Below, piece after piece: positions 54,429 through 63,184 of a stretch of 64,000 nt of DNA. The stretch's first letter is position 1; every line of letters begins with the position of its first letter. The DNA comes from Bacteroidales bacterium. GTDB taxonomy: Bacteria; Bacteroidota; Bacteroidia; Bacteroidales; Rikenellaceae. The stretch covers positions 372,001 through 436,000 of the forward strand of contig CAJSYJ010000001.1 in NCBI GenBank assembly GCA_910574205.1, read 5' to 3'. A program made the translations under genes and the position numbers. The notes under the pieces were generated by a model. The model saw only the letters and a program-made list of their open reading frames with translations. It was not told where the DNA came from and made no database searches.

Positions 54429-55667
54429 ATGGGTTTATACAACACAGGCATCGCCATGTACGATTTCGCGATCGGCATAGCGGCGCGACGCAACCGCAAG
54501 GCCGCGTTGTGGAAAGAGGGTCGCCGAGGCATATTCGACCGAATGCAGCAGGCCATAGCGGCCGACGACAGAGTGGTATGGGTGCATGCGGCGTCGCTCG
54601 GAGAGTTCGAGCAGGGACGCCCGATAATAGAGATGATCAGGCAGCGTTACCCCGACCGCAAGATACTGCTGACATTCTTCTCGCCGTCAGGATACGAGAT
54701 CCGCAAGAACTACGATAAGGCCGACTACATATTTTATCTGCCGTCGGACAGACCGGCGAACGTAAGGCGGTTCCTCGACATAGCGCATCCCGAAGCAGCG
54801 ATAATCATCAAGTACGAATTTTGGTTGAACTACCTCGGCGAGCTTCGCCGCCGCCGGATACCGACATACCTCGTATCGTCGATCTTCCGCCGCGACTCGG
54901 TGTTCTTCCGCTTCTACGGCGGCAAATGGCGTCGCGCGCTGTCGACATTCGAGCGCATGTTCGTGCAGAACGAGGAGTCGCGCGAGCTGCTCGCGGAGTT
55001 GGGATACGACAATGCCGTGGTCGCGGGCGACACGCGCTTCGACCGCGTGGCCGACATCGCGCGCGCAGCCAAGCGCATACCTCTGATCGAAGCCTTCAAG
55101 GGCGAATCGCGGCTGTTCGTCGCCGGCTCGACGTGGGGCCCAGACGAGGAGATATTGCAGCAGCTAATAAACCGCAATCCTTCGATACGCTTCGTCATAG
55201 CACCGCACGAAATGGACGAGCAGCGCATACGTCGCATCATCGACAATACTACCGGCGGCGCCATACGCTACACGCAATGCAACGGAACGGGCGACCCTGG
55301 CACGGCACAGGTGCTGATACTCGATACGGTAGGTCTGTTGTCGTCGGTCTACGGCTACGCGTCGTGGGCATATATCGGCGGCGGTTTCGGAGTGGGCATA
55401 CACAACACGCTCGAAGCCGCGACATTCGGACTGCCCATAGCCTTCGGACCCAAATACATGAAGTTCAAAGAGGCGCGCGACATGATAGCTCTGGGCGCGG
55501 CGCGCAGCATATCGTCATTCGAGCAGTTAGACGAGTGGTTCGCACCGCTGCGAGACAACGAAGAGGAGCGCCTGCGCGTCAGCCGTCTTGCCGCCGACTA
55601 CACCCTTAGCAACTGCGGCGCGACGGAGATGATAGTCGACACCGTATTCGGCCAGCGGAGACGATAG
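54429..55667 (+). CDS. waaA: 3-deoxy-D-manno-octulosonic acid (Kdo) transferase
   Basis: WaaA adds Kdo to lipid A at the inner membrane in lipopolysaccharide synthesis. This 412-residue GT30 protein has VWVHAASLGEFEQGRPII, LTFFSPSGYEIRKNY, KYEFWLNYLGEL and the nucleotide-sugar site GGGFGVGIHNTLEAATFGLP. Membrane contact is by an N-terminal amphipathic stretch, with no long signal anchor. I used ATG 54429, directly after the promoter. It is a single gene with a strong hairpin after it. Confidence 0.96.
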   Translation: MGLYNTGIAMYDFAIGIAARRNRKAALWKEGRRGIFDRMQQAIAADDRVVWVHAASLGEFEQGRPIIEMIRQRYPDRKILLTFFSPSGYEIRKNYDKADYIFYLPSDRPANVRRFLDIAHPEAAIIIKYEFWLNYLGELRRRRIPTYLVSSIFRRDSVFFRFYGGKWRRALSTFERMFVQNEESRELLAELGYDNAVVAGDTRFDRVADIARAAKRIPLIEAFKGESRLFVAGSTWGPDEEILQQLINRNPSIRFVIAPHEMDEQRIRRIIDNTTGGAIRYTQCNGTGDPGTAQVLILDTVGLLSSVYGYASWAYIGGGFGVGIHNTLEAATFGLPIAFGPKYMKFKEARDMIALGAARSISSFEQLDEWFAPLRDNEEERLRVSRLAADYTLSNCGATEMIVDTVFGQRRR

Positions 55668-55697
55668 CTCGCCACCGCCCCTAACGCACTCGCTGCA

Positions 55698-55746
55698 TGA
55701 ACGCAGAAAAGGCTGCCCGAATATCGGGCAGCCTTTTCTGCGTTCA
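55698..55746 (+). terminator. Terminator of waaA, 23-base perfect stem
   Basis: The arms are TGAACGCAGAAAAGGCTGCC plus CGA and their exact complement, with a three-base loop. T-rich sequence occurs inside the stem, so it can end transcription in either direction. Confidence 0.8.
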
Positions 55747-56425
55747 TACATCTTATATCTTACCGCCCCTATTGCCTTCTAACCGCTATCATAACCCGAC
55801 ATATCATCCCGACATATACTATCATAATCCTTGCTCCGGCCGGTCATACTTAATCGTTCCTTACACTATCATATCATGTGCATTCCTGCCTATCCGGCAT
55901 CGCTCTGCCCGGCCGGGACAACCTATTTCCGGCGTACTCTCTACCCTCTCGGTCTTGTTTTGGCTTGTCAGGCATAGCTCAGCCCACTGCATCTGCCTTG
56001 TTCCGGCTTGCCCGGCTGCTATACTTGCATGGCATTAGCCGGCATACTCGGTCGCACCACGCCATACCCTGCTATGCACGACCTTATCATCTTTGTCAAG
56101 CTCGGCATCATCGCACGCAGCATTACCTGCATTAGCCGGCCACTTTTGTCTCCAAAACCGCACTTGCTCCGCCGGCCGAGGCTACCGACAACATGCAAAT
56201 AGCTCGGCAGGAGCGATAGTCGGGCGACTATTTGTCGAGATTGACAGTGGTACAAAACACAGCTATAACACTCACGACAAGGCGGGCGGATACGAGACGA
56301 ATACACCGGACATACCGCACCGCAGCATGGCAAGCCAAGCGATTAAAGTCGAAGCCGAAGCGGAATTAGGGCATAAGACGAACCGAGGCCGGAGGGGTGG
56401 AGCGTGCTGGGGAAGCAGAAATAAA
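55747..56425. other. Gene-poor gap downstream of waaA
   Basis: This 680-base region has no convincing gene on either strand; open frames are short and of odd composition. It contains many CCGGC-type words and degenerate repeats (GGCTTGCC, CGGCATAC), like decayed intergenic sequence. No tRNA or mobile-element end is seen. Confidence 0.5.
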
Positions 56426-56452
56426 ACGACGCCCGAAATAATCGGACGCCGT
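56426..56452 (-). terminator. Terminator of the S8 protease-lipoprotein unit
   Basis: ACGGCGTCCG and CGGGCGTCGT pair with two wobble pairs; a minus-strand TTTATTT follows. It is 49 bases after the stop of the small lipoprotein. Confidence 0.75.
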
Positions 56453-56500
56453 TTCGATAGCAAACTTCTAATGAAGCCTTGATTATATATGAATCGAAGG

Positions 56501-56986
56501 TTACAACCAGCGCTTCTCGTCGCTGCGGGTCGACTTGATCTCCGTAACGAAGTCGGTAACGTCAGCGGGGATTTCGCTCTTGGCATATACGCTCGTGATG
56601 TTCTCGCCGCCTTGGCTTACGAGAGTCAGCACGTCGCCGTTCTGATCGACCCTGCCGGCATACTTGCAGGCCCAAGCCGTATTGTCGGAGTATACGCCCG
56701 AGATAACGTCGCCCTCCTCGATGCTGTACTTGCCAGTATAGTGTACGTATCCGGGACGGTCGACACGCTGGTAGAGGTCGAAGTTACCGGCAGCATCGAA
56801 CTTGATGTATACATCTGCATAAGACTCGCCGTTAGACCAGTCGGTCAGGTGCCATGAGGCGACGATCTTCTCTTTCAGATCGCCCTTAGGACCCGGTTCG
56901 GGATCACCGTTATTGTCACCACCGCCGCACGAGGTCATTGCAACCAGACACAACGCAAGCAAAGACCATATTTTGATATGTTTCAT
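56501..56986 (-). CDS. Small lipocalin-like lipoprotein
   Basis: This 161-residue protein has lipobox VAMTSC (Cys20), then GGGDNNGDPEPG, an acidic flexible linker typical of surface lipoproteins. IVASWHLTDWSNGESY, YIKFDAAGNFDLYQRVDR and YTGKYSIEEGDVISGVYSD form the beta-strand pattern of lipocalin-like Bacteroidetes proteins (residues of about 38-135). It follows the S8 protease gene after 23 bases. It could be a partner, inhibitor or substrate-binding protein for the protease; this is inferred from position only. Confidence 0.75.
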   Translation of the reverse strand: MKHIKIWSLLALCLVAMTSCGGGDNNGDPEPGPKGDLKEKIVASWHLTDWSNGESYADVYIKFDAAGNFDLYQRVDRPGYVHYTGKYSIEEGDVISGVYSDNTAWACKYAGRVDQNGDVLTLVSQGGENITSVYAKSEIPADVTDFVTEIKSTRSDEKRWL

Positions 56987-57009
56987 CGTATATTCTGTTT
57001 TTAATTATT

Positions 57010-59004
57010 CTACAACCAACCGCCGTTATTGGCAAATGCGGGACGTGCTATTATCGCGAACTCCTTCGTAATCAGCATACCGCCCATCGTAGCGCCACCG
57101 CCTGCCGCAGTACCGCCGGCAATCAGGTTGACCTTGATGATAGCCGCACCGGGCTTGGTGCACTTCAACACGATGTTGTTGCCGAATACTACCGGCTTAT
57201 CCGAAATGCCGAGCGCAGCCATATCGCTTGCTGCCATTTCGACGGCCGTCATCTTCATGCCCAGCTCGCCGCTGCCCAGATAGTTCTGTATGTTGATCGA
57301 CTCCTCGCCGCCGACCTTAACGGGAATGCAACGCGTACCGCGCACGTTCATCAGCACTTGGAACGTATCGATAGTACCGGTACCCATTTTGCCCTTGTAG
57401 TCGGCCAGATTCTGCGTGATCTTAGACTCGCGCGTGCCTACCAGACGGGCATTGATGTCGTTGACCGAGGTCAGCAGCAGAGCCTTGTACTCGTCGACGG
57501 TAAAGGTCTTGCCGAGTTTGAGAGCATACGACAGACCGAGTGCGGCGATACCCGATACGTGGGGGCATGCCATAGAGGTGCCGTCCATATAGCCGTATCT
57601 GCCGTTGGGCAGCGTCGAAAGGATCGAGCAGCGGCCCGTAGAACGATCCTCATAGGCGTCGCCGCCGGGGGCTGCGATATTGCAGCCGGGGCCATAGTTG
57701 GTATACCATGCCGGCAGACCGTCCGGCGAGTACGCCGTAACCGCTATGAGGTTGTTGTATGCGGCGGGATATCCGGCCTGAGGCTTCGTATCGTTACCGG
57801 CGGCGAATACGATCAGACCGCCGTCCAGTGCGGGGCACGACTTTGCATACTTGGCGAAATATACCAATGCCTGGTGCTCGGCGGCGACATTGCGCTCGAA
57901 ATCCGAATCGGAAGCAAGGCCCGGCGTCATGGCATCGGTACCCCACGAGCACTGCAAGATGCAGGCGCCGTTGTTGGCGGCGTACTGTATGGCGCGGGCC
58001 GAAGCGTCCACACCGGCACCCGTATTGTTCGAGAATATCTGGCACGACATGATGCGCACACCGTCGTTGTTGCCCGAGCCGCCGGCGACGCCGCTTACGC
58101 CCAGAGCGTTGTTATTGACGGCAGCGACCGTACCTGCGACGTGCGTTCCGTGACCGCTATCGTTCGGGCGGTTCCAAGTAAGCGGACCGGGAGTATGGAA
58201 GTTGTATCCGTAGATATCGTCCTTGTAGCCGTTGTCATCGTCGTCCTTGCCCTTCTCGCCGTTCTTCTCGGCCTCGTTGATCCACATGTTAGCGGCCAGA
58301 TCCTCGTGGGTATAGTCCACGGCCTCGTCGACGACGGCAACGACGACGTCGCGGCTACCGGTTTCGAGCTTCCATGCGGGAGCGACGTTGATATCGGCAC
58401 CGGCTACGGCACGACGCGAAATCTGCGGATCGCCCGTATTGATGTAGTGCCACTGCAAAGGCAGGCTCGGATCGTTGAACTGATACTCGACGGCACGCGT
58501 CATATCCGCGATATCGTCCAGATCGACTACGCGCGGCTCTGACCAGTCGCACTTCTTGACCTTCTGGCAGAACTCGACACGATCGATGTCGGCCAAAGCG
58601 GCAAAGCTGACGGCCGCCTGGTCGAGGTCCTGCTCCTCGTCGAATCGGACGACATACCAGCGGTGCATGCCCTCGGCACGCAGGTTGGCCTCGTGGCGCT
58701 TGTCGACGACGAAGAGTCGCTCGACCGAAGTAGCGCCGATATTGTACAACACCTCGTCGACATCCGACAGTCCCGAGCGGGTCGTCTCGCCGGTCTCGAC
58801 GGCAGCCTCGAATGCCTCGACAGCATCGTCGTTGACATAAAGCAGCAACTTGCCCTCGTCGGCATTGTTCGACGTATGGATAAGTTTACCTATCACAGCA
58901 TCGTGCTCGCGACCGCCGGCAGAACCTCCGTCCGCCGGATCGGCGGTACAGGCTGCCAACAGCGAAGCAGTCAGTGCAATACCTAAAAATTTACATTTTG
59001 TCAT
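57010..59004 (-). CDS. Subtilisin-family (S8) serine protease lipoprotein
   Basis: This 664-residue lipoprotein (SLLAAC, Cys19) has an N-terminal prodomain-like region (about 50-165). The S8 catalytic domain follows, with Asp226 in VVAVVDEAVDYTHEDL, His285 in SGHGTHVAG, oxyanion Asn404 in VFAAGND and Ser477 in DGTSMACPHVSG. The catalytic set is complete, although the usual DTGV around Asp reads DEAV. The C-terminal part (about 560-664) is beta-rich and resembles an Ig-like or jelly-roll domain. It is the first gene of a unit with the small lipoprotein, next to the SusCD operon. A likely surface protease that could feed SusCD with peptides. Confidence 0.9.
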   Translation of the reverse strand: MTKCKFLGIALTASLLAACTADPADGGSAGGREHDAVIGKLIHTSNNADEGKLLLYVNDDAVEAFEAAVETGETTRSGLSDVDEVLYNIGATSVERLFVVDKRHEANLRAEGMHRWYVVRFDEEQDLDQAAVSFAALADIDRVEFCQKVKKCDWSEPRVVDLDDIADMTRAVEYQFNDPSLPLQWHYINTGDPQISRRAVAGADINVAPAWKLETGSRDVVVAVVDEAVDYTHEDLAANMWINEAEKNGEKGKDDDDNGYKDDIYGYNFHTPGPLTWNRPNDSGHGTHVAGTVAAVNNNALGVSGVAGGSGNNDGVRIMSCQIFSNNTGAGVDASARAIQYAANNGACILQCSWGTDAMTPGLASDSDFERNVAAEHQALVYFAKYAKSCPALDGGLIVFAAGNDTKPQAGYPAAYNNLIAVTAYSPDGLPAWYTNYGPGCNIAAPGGDAYEDRSTGRCSILSTLPNGRYGYMDGTSMACPHVSGIAALGLSYALKLGKTFTVDEYKALLLTSVNDINARLVGTRESKITQNLADYKGKMGTGTIDTFQVLMNVRGTRCIPVKVGGEESINIQNYLGSGELGMKMTAVEMAASDMAALGISDKPVVFGNNIVLKCTKPGAAIIKVNLIAGGTAAGGGATMGGMLITKEFAIIARPAFANNGGWL

Positions 59005-59037
59005 AACACTTCAATTAAAATTCGTTATCTATACATG

Positions 59038-59045
59038 CAAAGATA
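59038..59045 (-). promoter_or_regulatory. -7 box of the S8 protease promoter
   Basis: TATCTTTG on the minus strand, about 35 bases upstream of the ATG; the -33 region reads ATG at the expected distance, so it is a partial match. Confidence 0.55.
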
Positions 59046-59089
59046 ATAATTTTTTTTTATCGACATTGCATAAATCCTACAAAATAGCA

Positions 59090-59120
59090 ATCGGGCGCGC
59101 CGAAGTTCGACGCGCCCGAT
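59090..59120 (-). terminator. Terminator of the SusCD-lipoprotein operon
   Basis: ATCGGGCGCG/CGCGCCCGAT arms with an 11-base loop lie 38 bases after the stop of the 59158 gene. The minus-strand T-run (TGCTATTTTG) is moderate. It separates the SusCD operon from the S8 protease unit. Confidence 0.7.
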
Positions 59121-59157
59121 CCGATTATTTATCTAAAATGCTTGCTGGTTAATTGCG

Positions 59158-61485
59158 TTATTTGATTTTAGAGCTCAACACGAACTCCTTGACGGCCTCA
59201 CGCTCGCATACGCTCGCCTCGACGGCAACGGTACGCAGCGAACGAGGCTGAGACACCGTAAGACCATGCTCTGAGAACTTGCGTTCAAGCGCACGCTTGC
59301 AGTAAACAGGCTTCTCGAAAGATGTACGGGCAACCGATGAGGGCTTACCGTAAACGATCGTCGTCGTCGTCGAATCGTAGACGCCGTATGCGCCGATCAG
59401 ACCGTACTTCGCCGCATCGAACACCAACATCGCAAGACAGTTGGCAAGCGACTTGATCTGCTTGGTAGTCGCATCGACATTCATTACGAGCGGAACACTC
59501 ATGTTATTCACATCGAGATTTTCGGGATCCCACTTGGGAGCCGTGAAGTAGCCGTAGATCATAGTCTCTTCCTCATCGAAATAGTCGTAAAGCTCGCCGA
59601 ACAGGCTGCCCTTATCCTCGCCGCCTTTCAGCAAACCGCTGAAAGTAAGAGTATGTGCCGCAGGATCGTACGTAGCGTACAACTGCGCATTGTTGGGAAT
59701 GCCGAGATTCTTTACCAGAAATTCGTTCTCCTTAGCTGTCGGATTAACCACAAACGTACTGGCAAACTGATCCTCGCCCAAAGCAGCGCTCATCGTATAG
59801 GTGCCGATAACCAACTCGCCGTTGTATTCGATAGCCGTCGTTGTGTGGTCGGCACGCAGGATCTTCTTAGCTCCATAGATGTTCTCGACCTGCAACAACA
59901 TCGTGTAGGCGTAGCCCGAATCCAGATTGTTGAAAATACCTACATACTGGCCGTCCGTATTGATGTAGTCCATCCATGTCTTGCCGTCGCTGTCCTTGTT
60001 CTTCGACGCATCAGAGCCGAACTGGGTCAAAACATCCAACTCGGTAGCGCCCTGATCAAGTACGTCATCCAACGCCTCCGTCGAGCCGAGCCAGTAGAGA
60101 ATGTTGCGGATCTCCTTACCCTGGATCGCGAATGCCAACGAGCTCGTCGAAGGATATTTCTCCTCCAATGATGCGTCGCCCAACAGACCGGCAGCCGAGT
60201 TAACGGCCAGCCTTGCCTCTACCTCGGGAACCTCGCCCATGCCGGGGAAGAAGAACATGTAGGCAGCTGCATTATCGGGATATGCCTTCTCATCAGCGCT
60301 GTAAGGAACGGCCACTACGGTGTAAGAGCCGCGAGTAAGGGGCTGCATCATGGTTACCACGCGCGAATCCGAACCGCCCAGAGCCTTTTCGACATCTTCG
60401 GCAGACACCTCGATAATGTTCTCGGCACTGCCGTCGGCGATCTTGGCTGCTATCGTAGCCGCGTCGGCCACAACATCGCCCTCGACGAATACATAGGCGA
60501 ACGATGCTACGTCGTTACCCAGCGTGAAATTCAGCTTGACCTTGGTTGTGGTATTGTCCGGATCGACATCCATACCGCCGTAAGCGACACCCATTGCGTA
60601 ATCCTTGACCTCGTATCCGGGCAGAATGACACGGAAGAGTCCCGATGAATTGCACTCGCCCATACCTACGTCCAAGACGCCTACAAGACCTTTTTCGGGG
60701 AAAGTAATCACGCCATTCTCCAACTTGCCGGGCTGTGCAGAGAATACTCTGATCCAACCTTCATCGCCATTGAGGATCACACCGCAATCCTGTGGCTCGG
60801 CCTGCGAACCGATAGTCACGGCCTTAGGGTTAGTTGCATCGATGATGAACTTGGTCGGTCTTACGTTATTGACCAACTCCTCCGGACTGGCACCGAAAAT
60901 CGGAGCAAGAGCGGCGGCGTTGTAAGGATTCTCTACATAGTAGTATCCGGGACGACCGTCGTACTCATAGACGTTGACTTCGCTCTGATAACCGGCAAAA
61001 CCGCTGTAGATGGTCAGAATATCATCGCGGAACTGTCCCTTGCCTTCGAGCTTGTTCCAAGGCTCGGGGCAGATCAAATTGAGCTGGATCTGCGACATGC
61101 CGTAGGGCGAGTTCATGCCCTTGATCATCAGCTGCACGGGGTAGGTCGTACCGCGTTCGAGAGCCGAGAAATCGTAACCGATCGTCATCTCGGTCTCATT
61201 AGACTCGGCGGCGAACGATACGCTCTCGGGGATAGTGAACAGGCCCGACGCATCCTCGTACATGAGCTGAATGGTCTCAGCCTCTCCCGTTTTGATACGC
61301 TTCAAGGGTATCTTTACGGTCGACTCCGTGCGTATAAGCTCTATATCGGTAGCCTGCGAGTCGACGAAATAGGCCTCCTGTCCGTCGGGCACAGGTGCAA
61401 GCTCGTACTCGTCGTTGTTACATGATGCCAGAGGTAACAACATGACGGCAGTTGCCGCATATAATAATCTCTTTATAACTTTCAT
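59158..61485 (-). CDS. SusCD-associated surface lipoprotein of unknown fold
   Basis: This 775-residue lipoprotein (LPLASC, Cys22) has the acidic NNDEYE after the cysteine. The N-terminal region (about 35-140) is like the Calx-beta/DUF domains common in Bacteroidetes surface proteins (VKIPLKRIKTGEAETIQLMY; TTYPVQLMIKG). Several beta-rich modules follow, with repeated TRGSYTVVAVPYSADEKAYP-type FN3-like strands. It is encoded 56 bases after SusD in the same operon, where such proteins act as surface glycan- or peptide-binding partners. No catalytic motif is visible. The C-terminus is basic and Cys-containing (YCKRALERKFSEHG), which is unusual. Confidence 0.78.
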   Translation of the reverse strand: MKVIKRLLYAATAVMLLPLASCNNDEYELAPVPDGQEAYFVDSQATDIELIRTESTVKIPLKRIKTGEAETIQLMYEDASGLFTIPESVSFAAESNETEMTIGYDFSALERGTTYPVQLMIKGMNSPYGMSQIQLNLICPEPWNKLEGKGQFRDDILTIYSGFAGYQSEVNVYEYDGRPGYYYVENPYNAAALAPIFGASPEELVNNVRPTKFIIDATNPKAVTIGSQAEPQDCGVILNGDEGWIRVFSAQPGKLENGVITFPEKGLVGVLDVGMGECNSSGLFRVILPGYEVKDYAMGVAYGGMDVDPDNTTTKVKLNFTLGNDVASFAYVFVEGDVVADAATIAAKIADGSAENIIEVSAEDVEKALGGSDSRVVTMMQPLTRGSYTVVAVPYSADEKAYPDNAAAYMFFFPGMGEVPEVEARLAVNSAAGLLGDASLEEKYPSTSSLAFAIQGKEIRNILYWLGSTEALDDVLDQGATELDVLTQFGSDASKNKDSDGKTWMDYINTDGQYVGIFNNLDSGYAYTMLLQVENIYGAKKILRADHTTTAIEYNGELVIGTYTMSAALGEDQFASTFVVNPTAKENEFLVKNLGIPNNAQLYATYDPAAHTLTFSGLLKGGEDKGSLFGELYDYFDEEETMIYGYFTAPKWDPENLDVNNMSVPLVMNVDATTKQIKSLANCLAMLVFDAAKYGLIGAYGVYDSTTTTIVYGKPSSVARTSFEKPVYCKRALERKFSEHGLTVSQPRSLRTVAVEASVCEREAVKEFVLSSKIK

Positions 61486-61541
61486 AGTTTATAACTTGTT
61501 ATAAGTTTAGCTTAATGTGTACATCTGCTGTTAGAAGAGTG

Positions 61542-63170
61542 CTACTCCGCACCCTCTTCCTTGTCATCTTTCGAGCCGTTCTGATCATTCGGGCCCAAAG
61601 CGGTGTTAGTTTCCATCTCGCGAGTAGGAATCTGATACAGGAAGTTATCGGCCTCCTGTTCGAGACGTATTTTACCAGGCTCGTAGTGGTTGTTGTTAGC
61701 AGCACCCCACGTAGCGTCGAGACGGTCGACAGGAATATTCAGACGACGGTTGTCGATGAACTCGATACCCTCGCCCCAGAACTCGACACGCTTCTGGAAG
61801 TTGATCTCCTCGATGATACCGGCCTTGTCGCTGACGGGGCAGTAATAATCCGGAACACGCGATGACATCACGCCACGCAATACATCGCGGGCACCGTTGA
61901 GATCGTTGGCATGAGCCAAAGCCTCGGCCTTGGTAAACCAAGCCTCCTCCGAACGCAGATAGATATAGTCTCCCAAATGCCAGTTCTCGGGCGAACGCTC
62001 GCCCTCTTTCAGGGCCTTGACGGCTTTACGACCGGCACCGACGAATTTGACCGACTGATACGGCACATCCGCGGGGACAGTAGTATCCGGCAGAAGGTTG
62101 TCGGCCGAACGCTTGTGGTTGCAGAACCAGTTCAGACGGATATCGTTATCGGCGATCTTGTCGACGAACGGCTTGAAGCCCACGCGCCATACGCCGATAC
62201 CGCCGTAACCCTTGCCGTAAGCATCCATCTGCGAGAAATATGACATGTAAAGAGTCGAGTTGTCAGGTGTGATATCGCATCCGAACACTACGTCGGGCAG
62301 AGTGATATCGCTGAAACCCTGCATTATCTGATCCTTGGTAGTAAGGATAGGCACATTGTCCATTACGACCTGCGCATACTTCGCCGCCTTCTCCCACTCG
62401 TGCTTTACCATGTATGCACGATAGAGGTAGGTAGCTGCTACGCAACCGTCGATATCGGTCGGAGATTCGGTACGGATCATACCGATCTTCTCGAATATCT
62501 CGTATGCCTCCTCCAAATCGCTCAGCAGCTGCTCGTAGATAGCATCCAGAGTAGCGCGGGGCTGGTCGCCCTGATGCTCGGGCTTTTCGGTAACCAGCGG
62601 CACGCAAGGCAGCTGAGAGTGATCGTAAACCTTACCCTTGCCCCACTTCGTATCGTCGGCACCTACATAATAGGCGTACTGATAGAGGTTGGTAAGCATC
62701 CAGTAGGCATATCCGCGCTCGGTAAGAGCCACGGCGCGATAACGCAATACAGCAGGGTTATCATCATCAGGCATAGAATCGAGGATACTGCAAGACAAGG
62801 CAATGTGCTTGTAATACTCGCTGTAACGGTTAGCAGTAGCTACGAAGTCGGCACCGCGATAATCGCACAGATAGTGGTAGAACGACATCGCAAAATCGCC
62901 GGTCAAGCACATGTCGTTGCCCATAAGCGATGACAGGAAGTCGAAGCCCTTCTGACCGAAATAGCAGTGCGACATATCCTGCAAAACGTATTGCTGGAAA
63001 TAGAAGTAAATATTTTGCTCGTCAGCAGAGAATACCTTGTCTGGGTCCTTCGATGCGATCTCCTGCTTCTTGTCGGCTGGCAGATACGAATCGTGATATG
63101 CCTCCTTGATACAAGAGGAGAGCAGAACCGAAGAGAGCAAGGCTATCGATAAAATTTTAGTATTTTTCAT
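61542..63170 (-). CDS. RagB/SusD family nutrient-binding lipoprotein
   Basis: This 542-residue lipoprotein (VLLSSC, Cys20) is the surface partner of SusC. The TPR-like helical segments (GCVAATYLYRAYMVKHEWEK; AEALAHANDLNGARDVLRGV) and the C-terminal INFQKRVEFWGEGIEFIDNR, with the conserved ERxxEFxxEG-like motif, are family landmarks. It starts 14 bases after the SusC stop. The ligand, glycan or peptide, is unknown, but the nearby proteases suggest peptides. Confidence 0.95.
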   Translation of the reverse strand: MKNTKILSIALLSSVLLSSCIKEAYHDSYLPADKKQEIASKDPDKVFSADEQNIYFYFQQYVLQDMSHCYFGQKGFDFLSSLMGNDMCLTGDFAMSFYHYLCDYRGADFVATANRYSEYYKHIALSCSILDSMPDDDNPAVLRYRAVALTERGYAYWMLTNLYQYAYYVGADDTKWGKGKVYDHSQLPCVPLVTEKPEHQGDQPRATLDAIYEQLLSDLEEAYEIFEKIGMIRTESPTDIDGCVAATYLYRAYMVKHEWEKAAKYAQVVMDNVPILTTKDQIMQGFSDITLPDVVFGCDITPDNSTLYMSYFSQMDAYGKGYGGIGVWRVGFKPFVDKIADNDIRLNWFCNHKRSADNLLPDTTVPADVPYQSVKFVGAGRKAVKALKEGERSPENWHLGDYIYLRSEEAWFTKAEALAHANDLNGARDVLRGVMSSRVPDYYCPVSDKAGIIEEINFQKRVEFWGEGIEFIDNRRLNIPVDRLDATWGAANNNHYEPGKIRLEQEADNFLYQIPTREMETNTALGPNDQNGSKDDKEEGAE

Positions 63171-63184
63171 AAATGGTCTGCTTG

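Noticed and set aside
56093..56482. 129-codon plus-strand ORF in the gap after waaA
   Set aside because: Odd composition, no homologous motif, and it runs into the terminator of the minus-strand unit.
57358..58542. 394-codon plus-strand open frame opposite the S8 protease
   Set aside because: Shadow of the protease gene; the S8 frame has a complete catalytic set.
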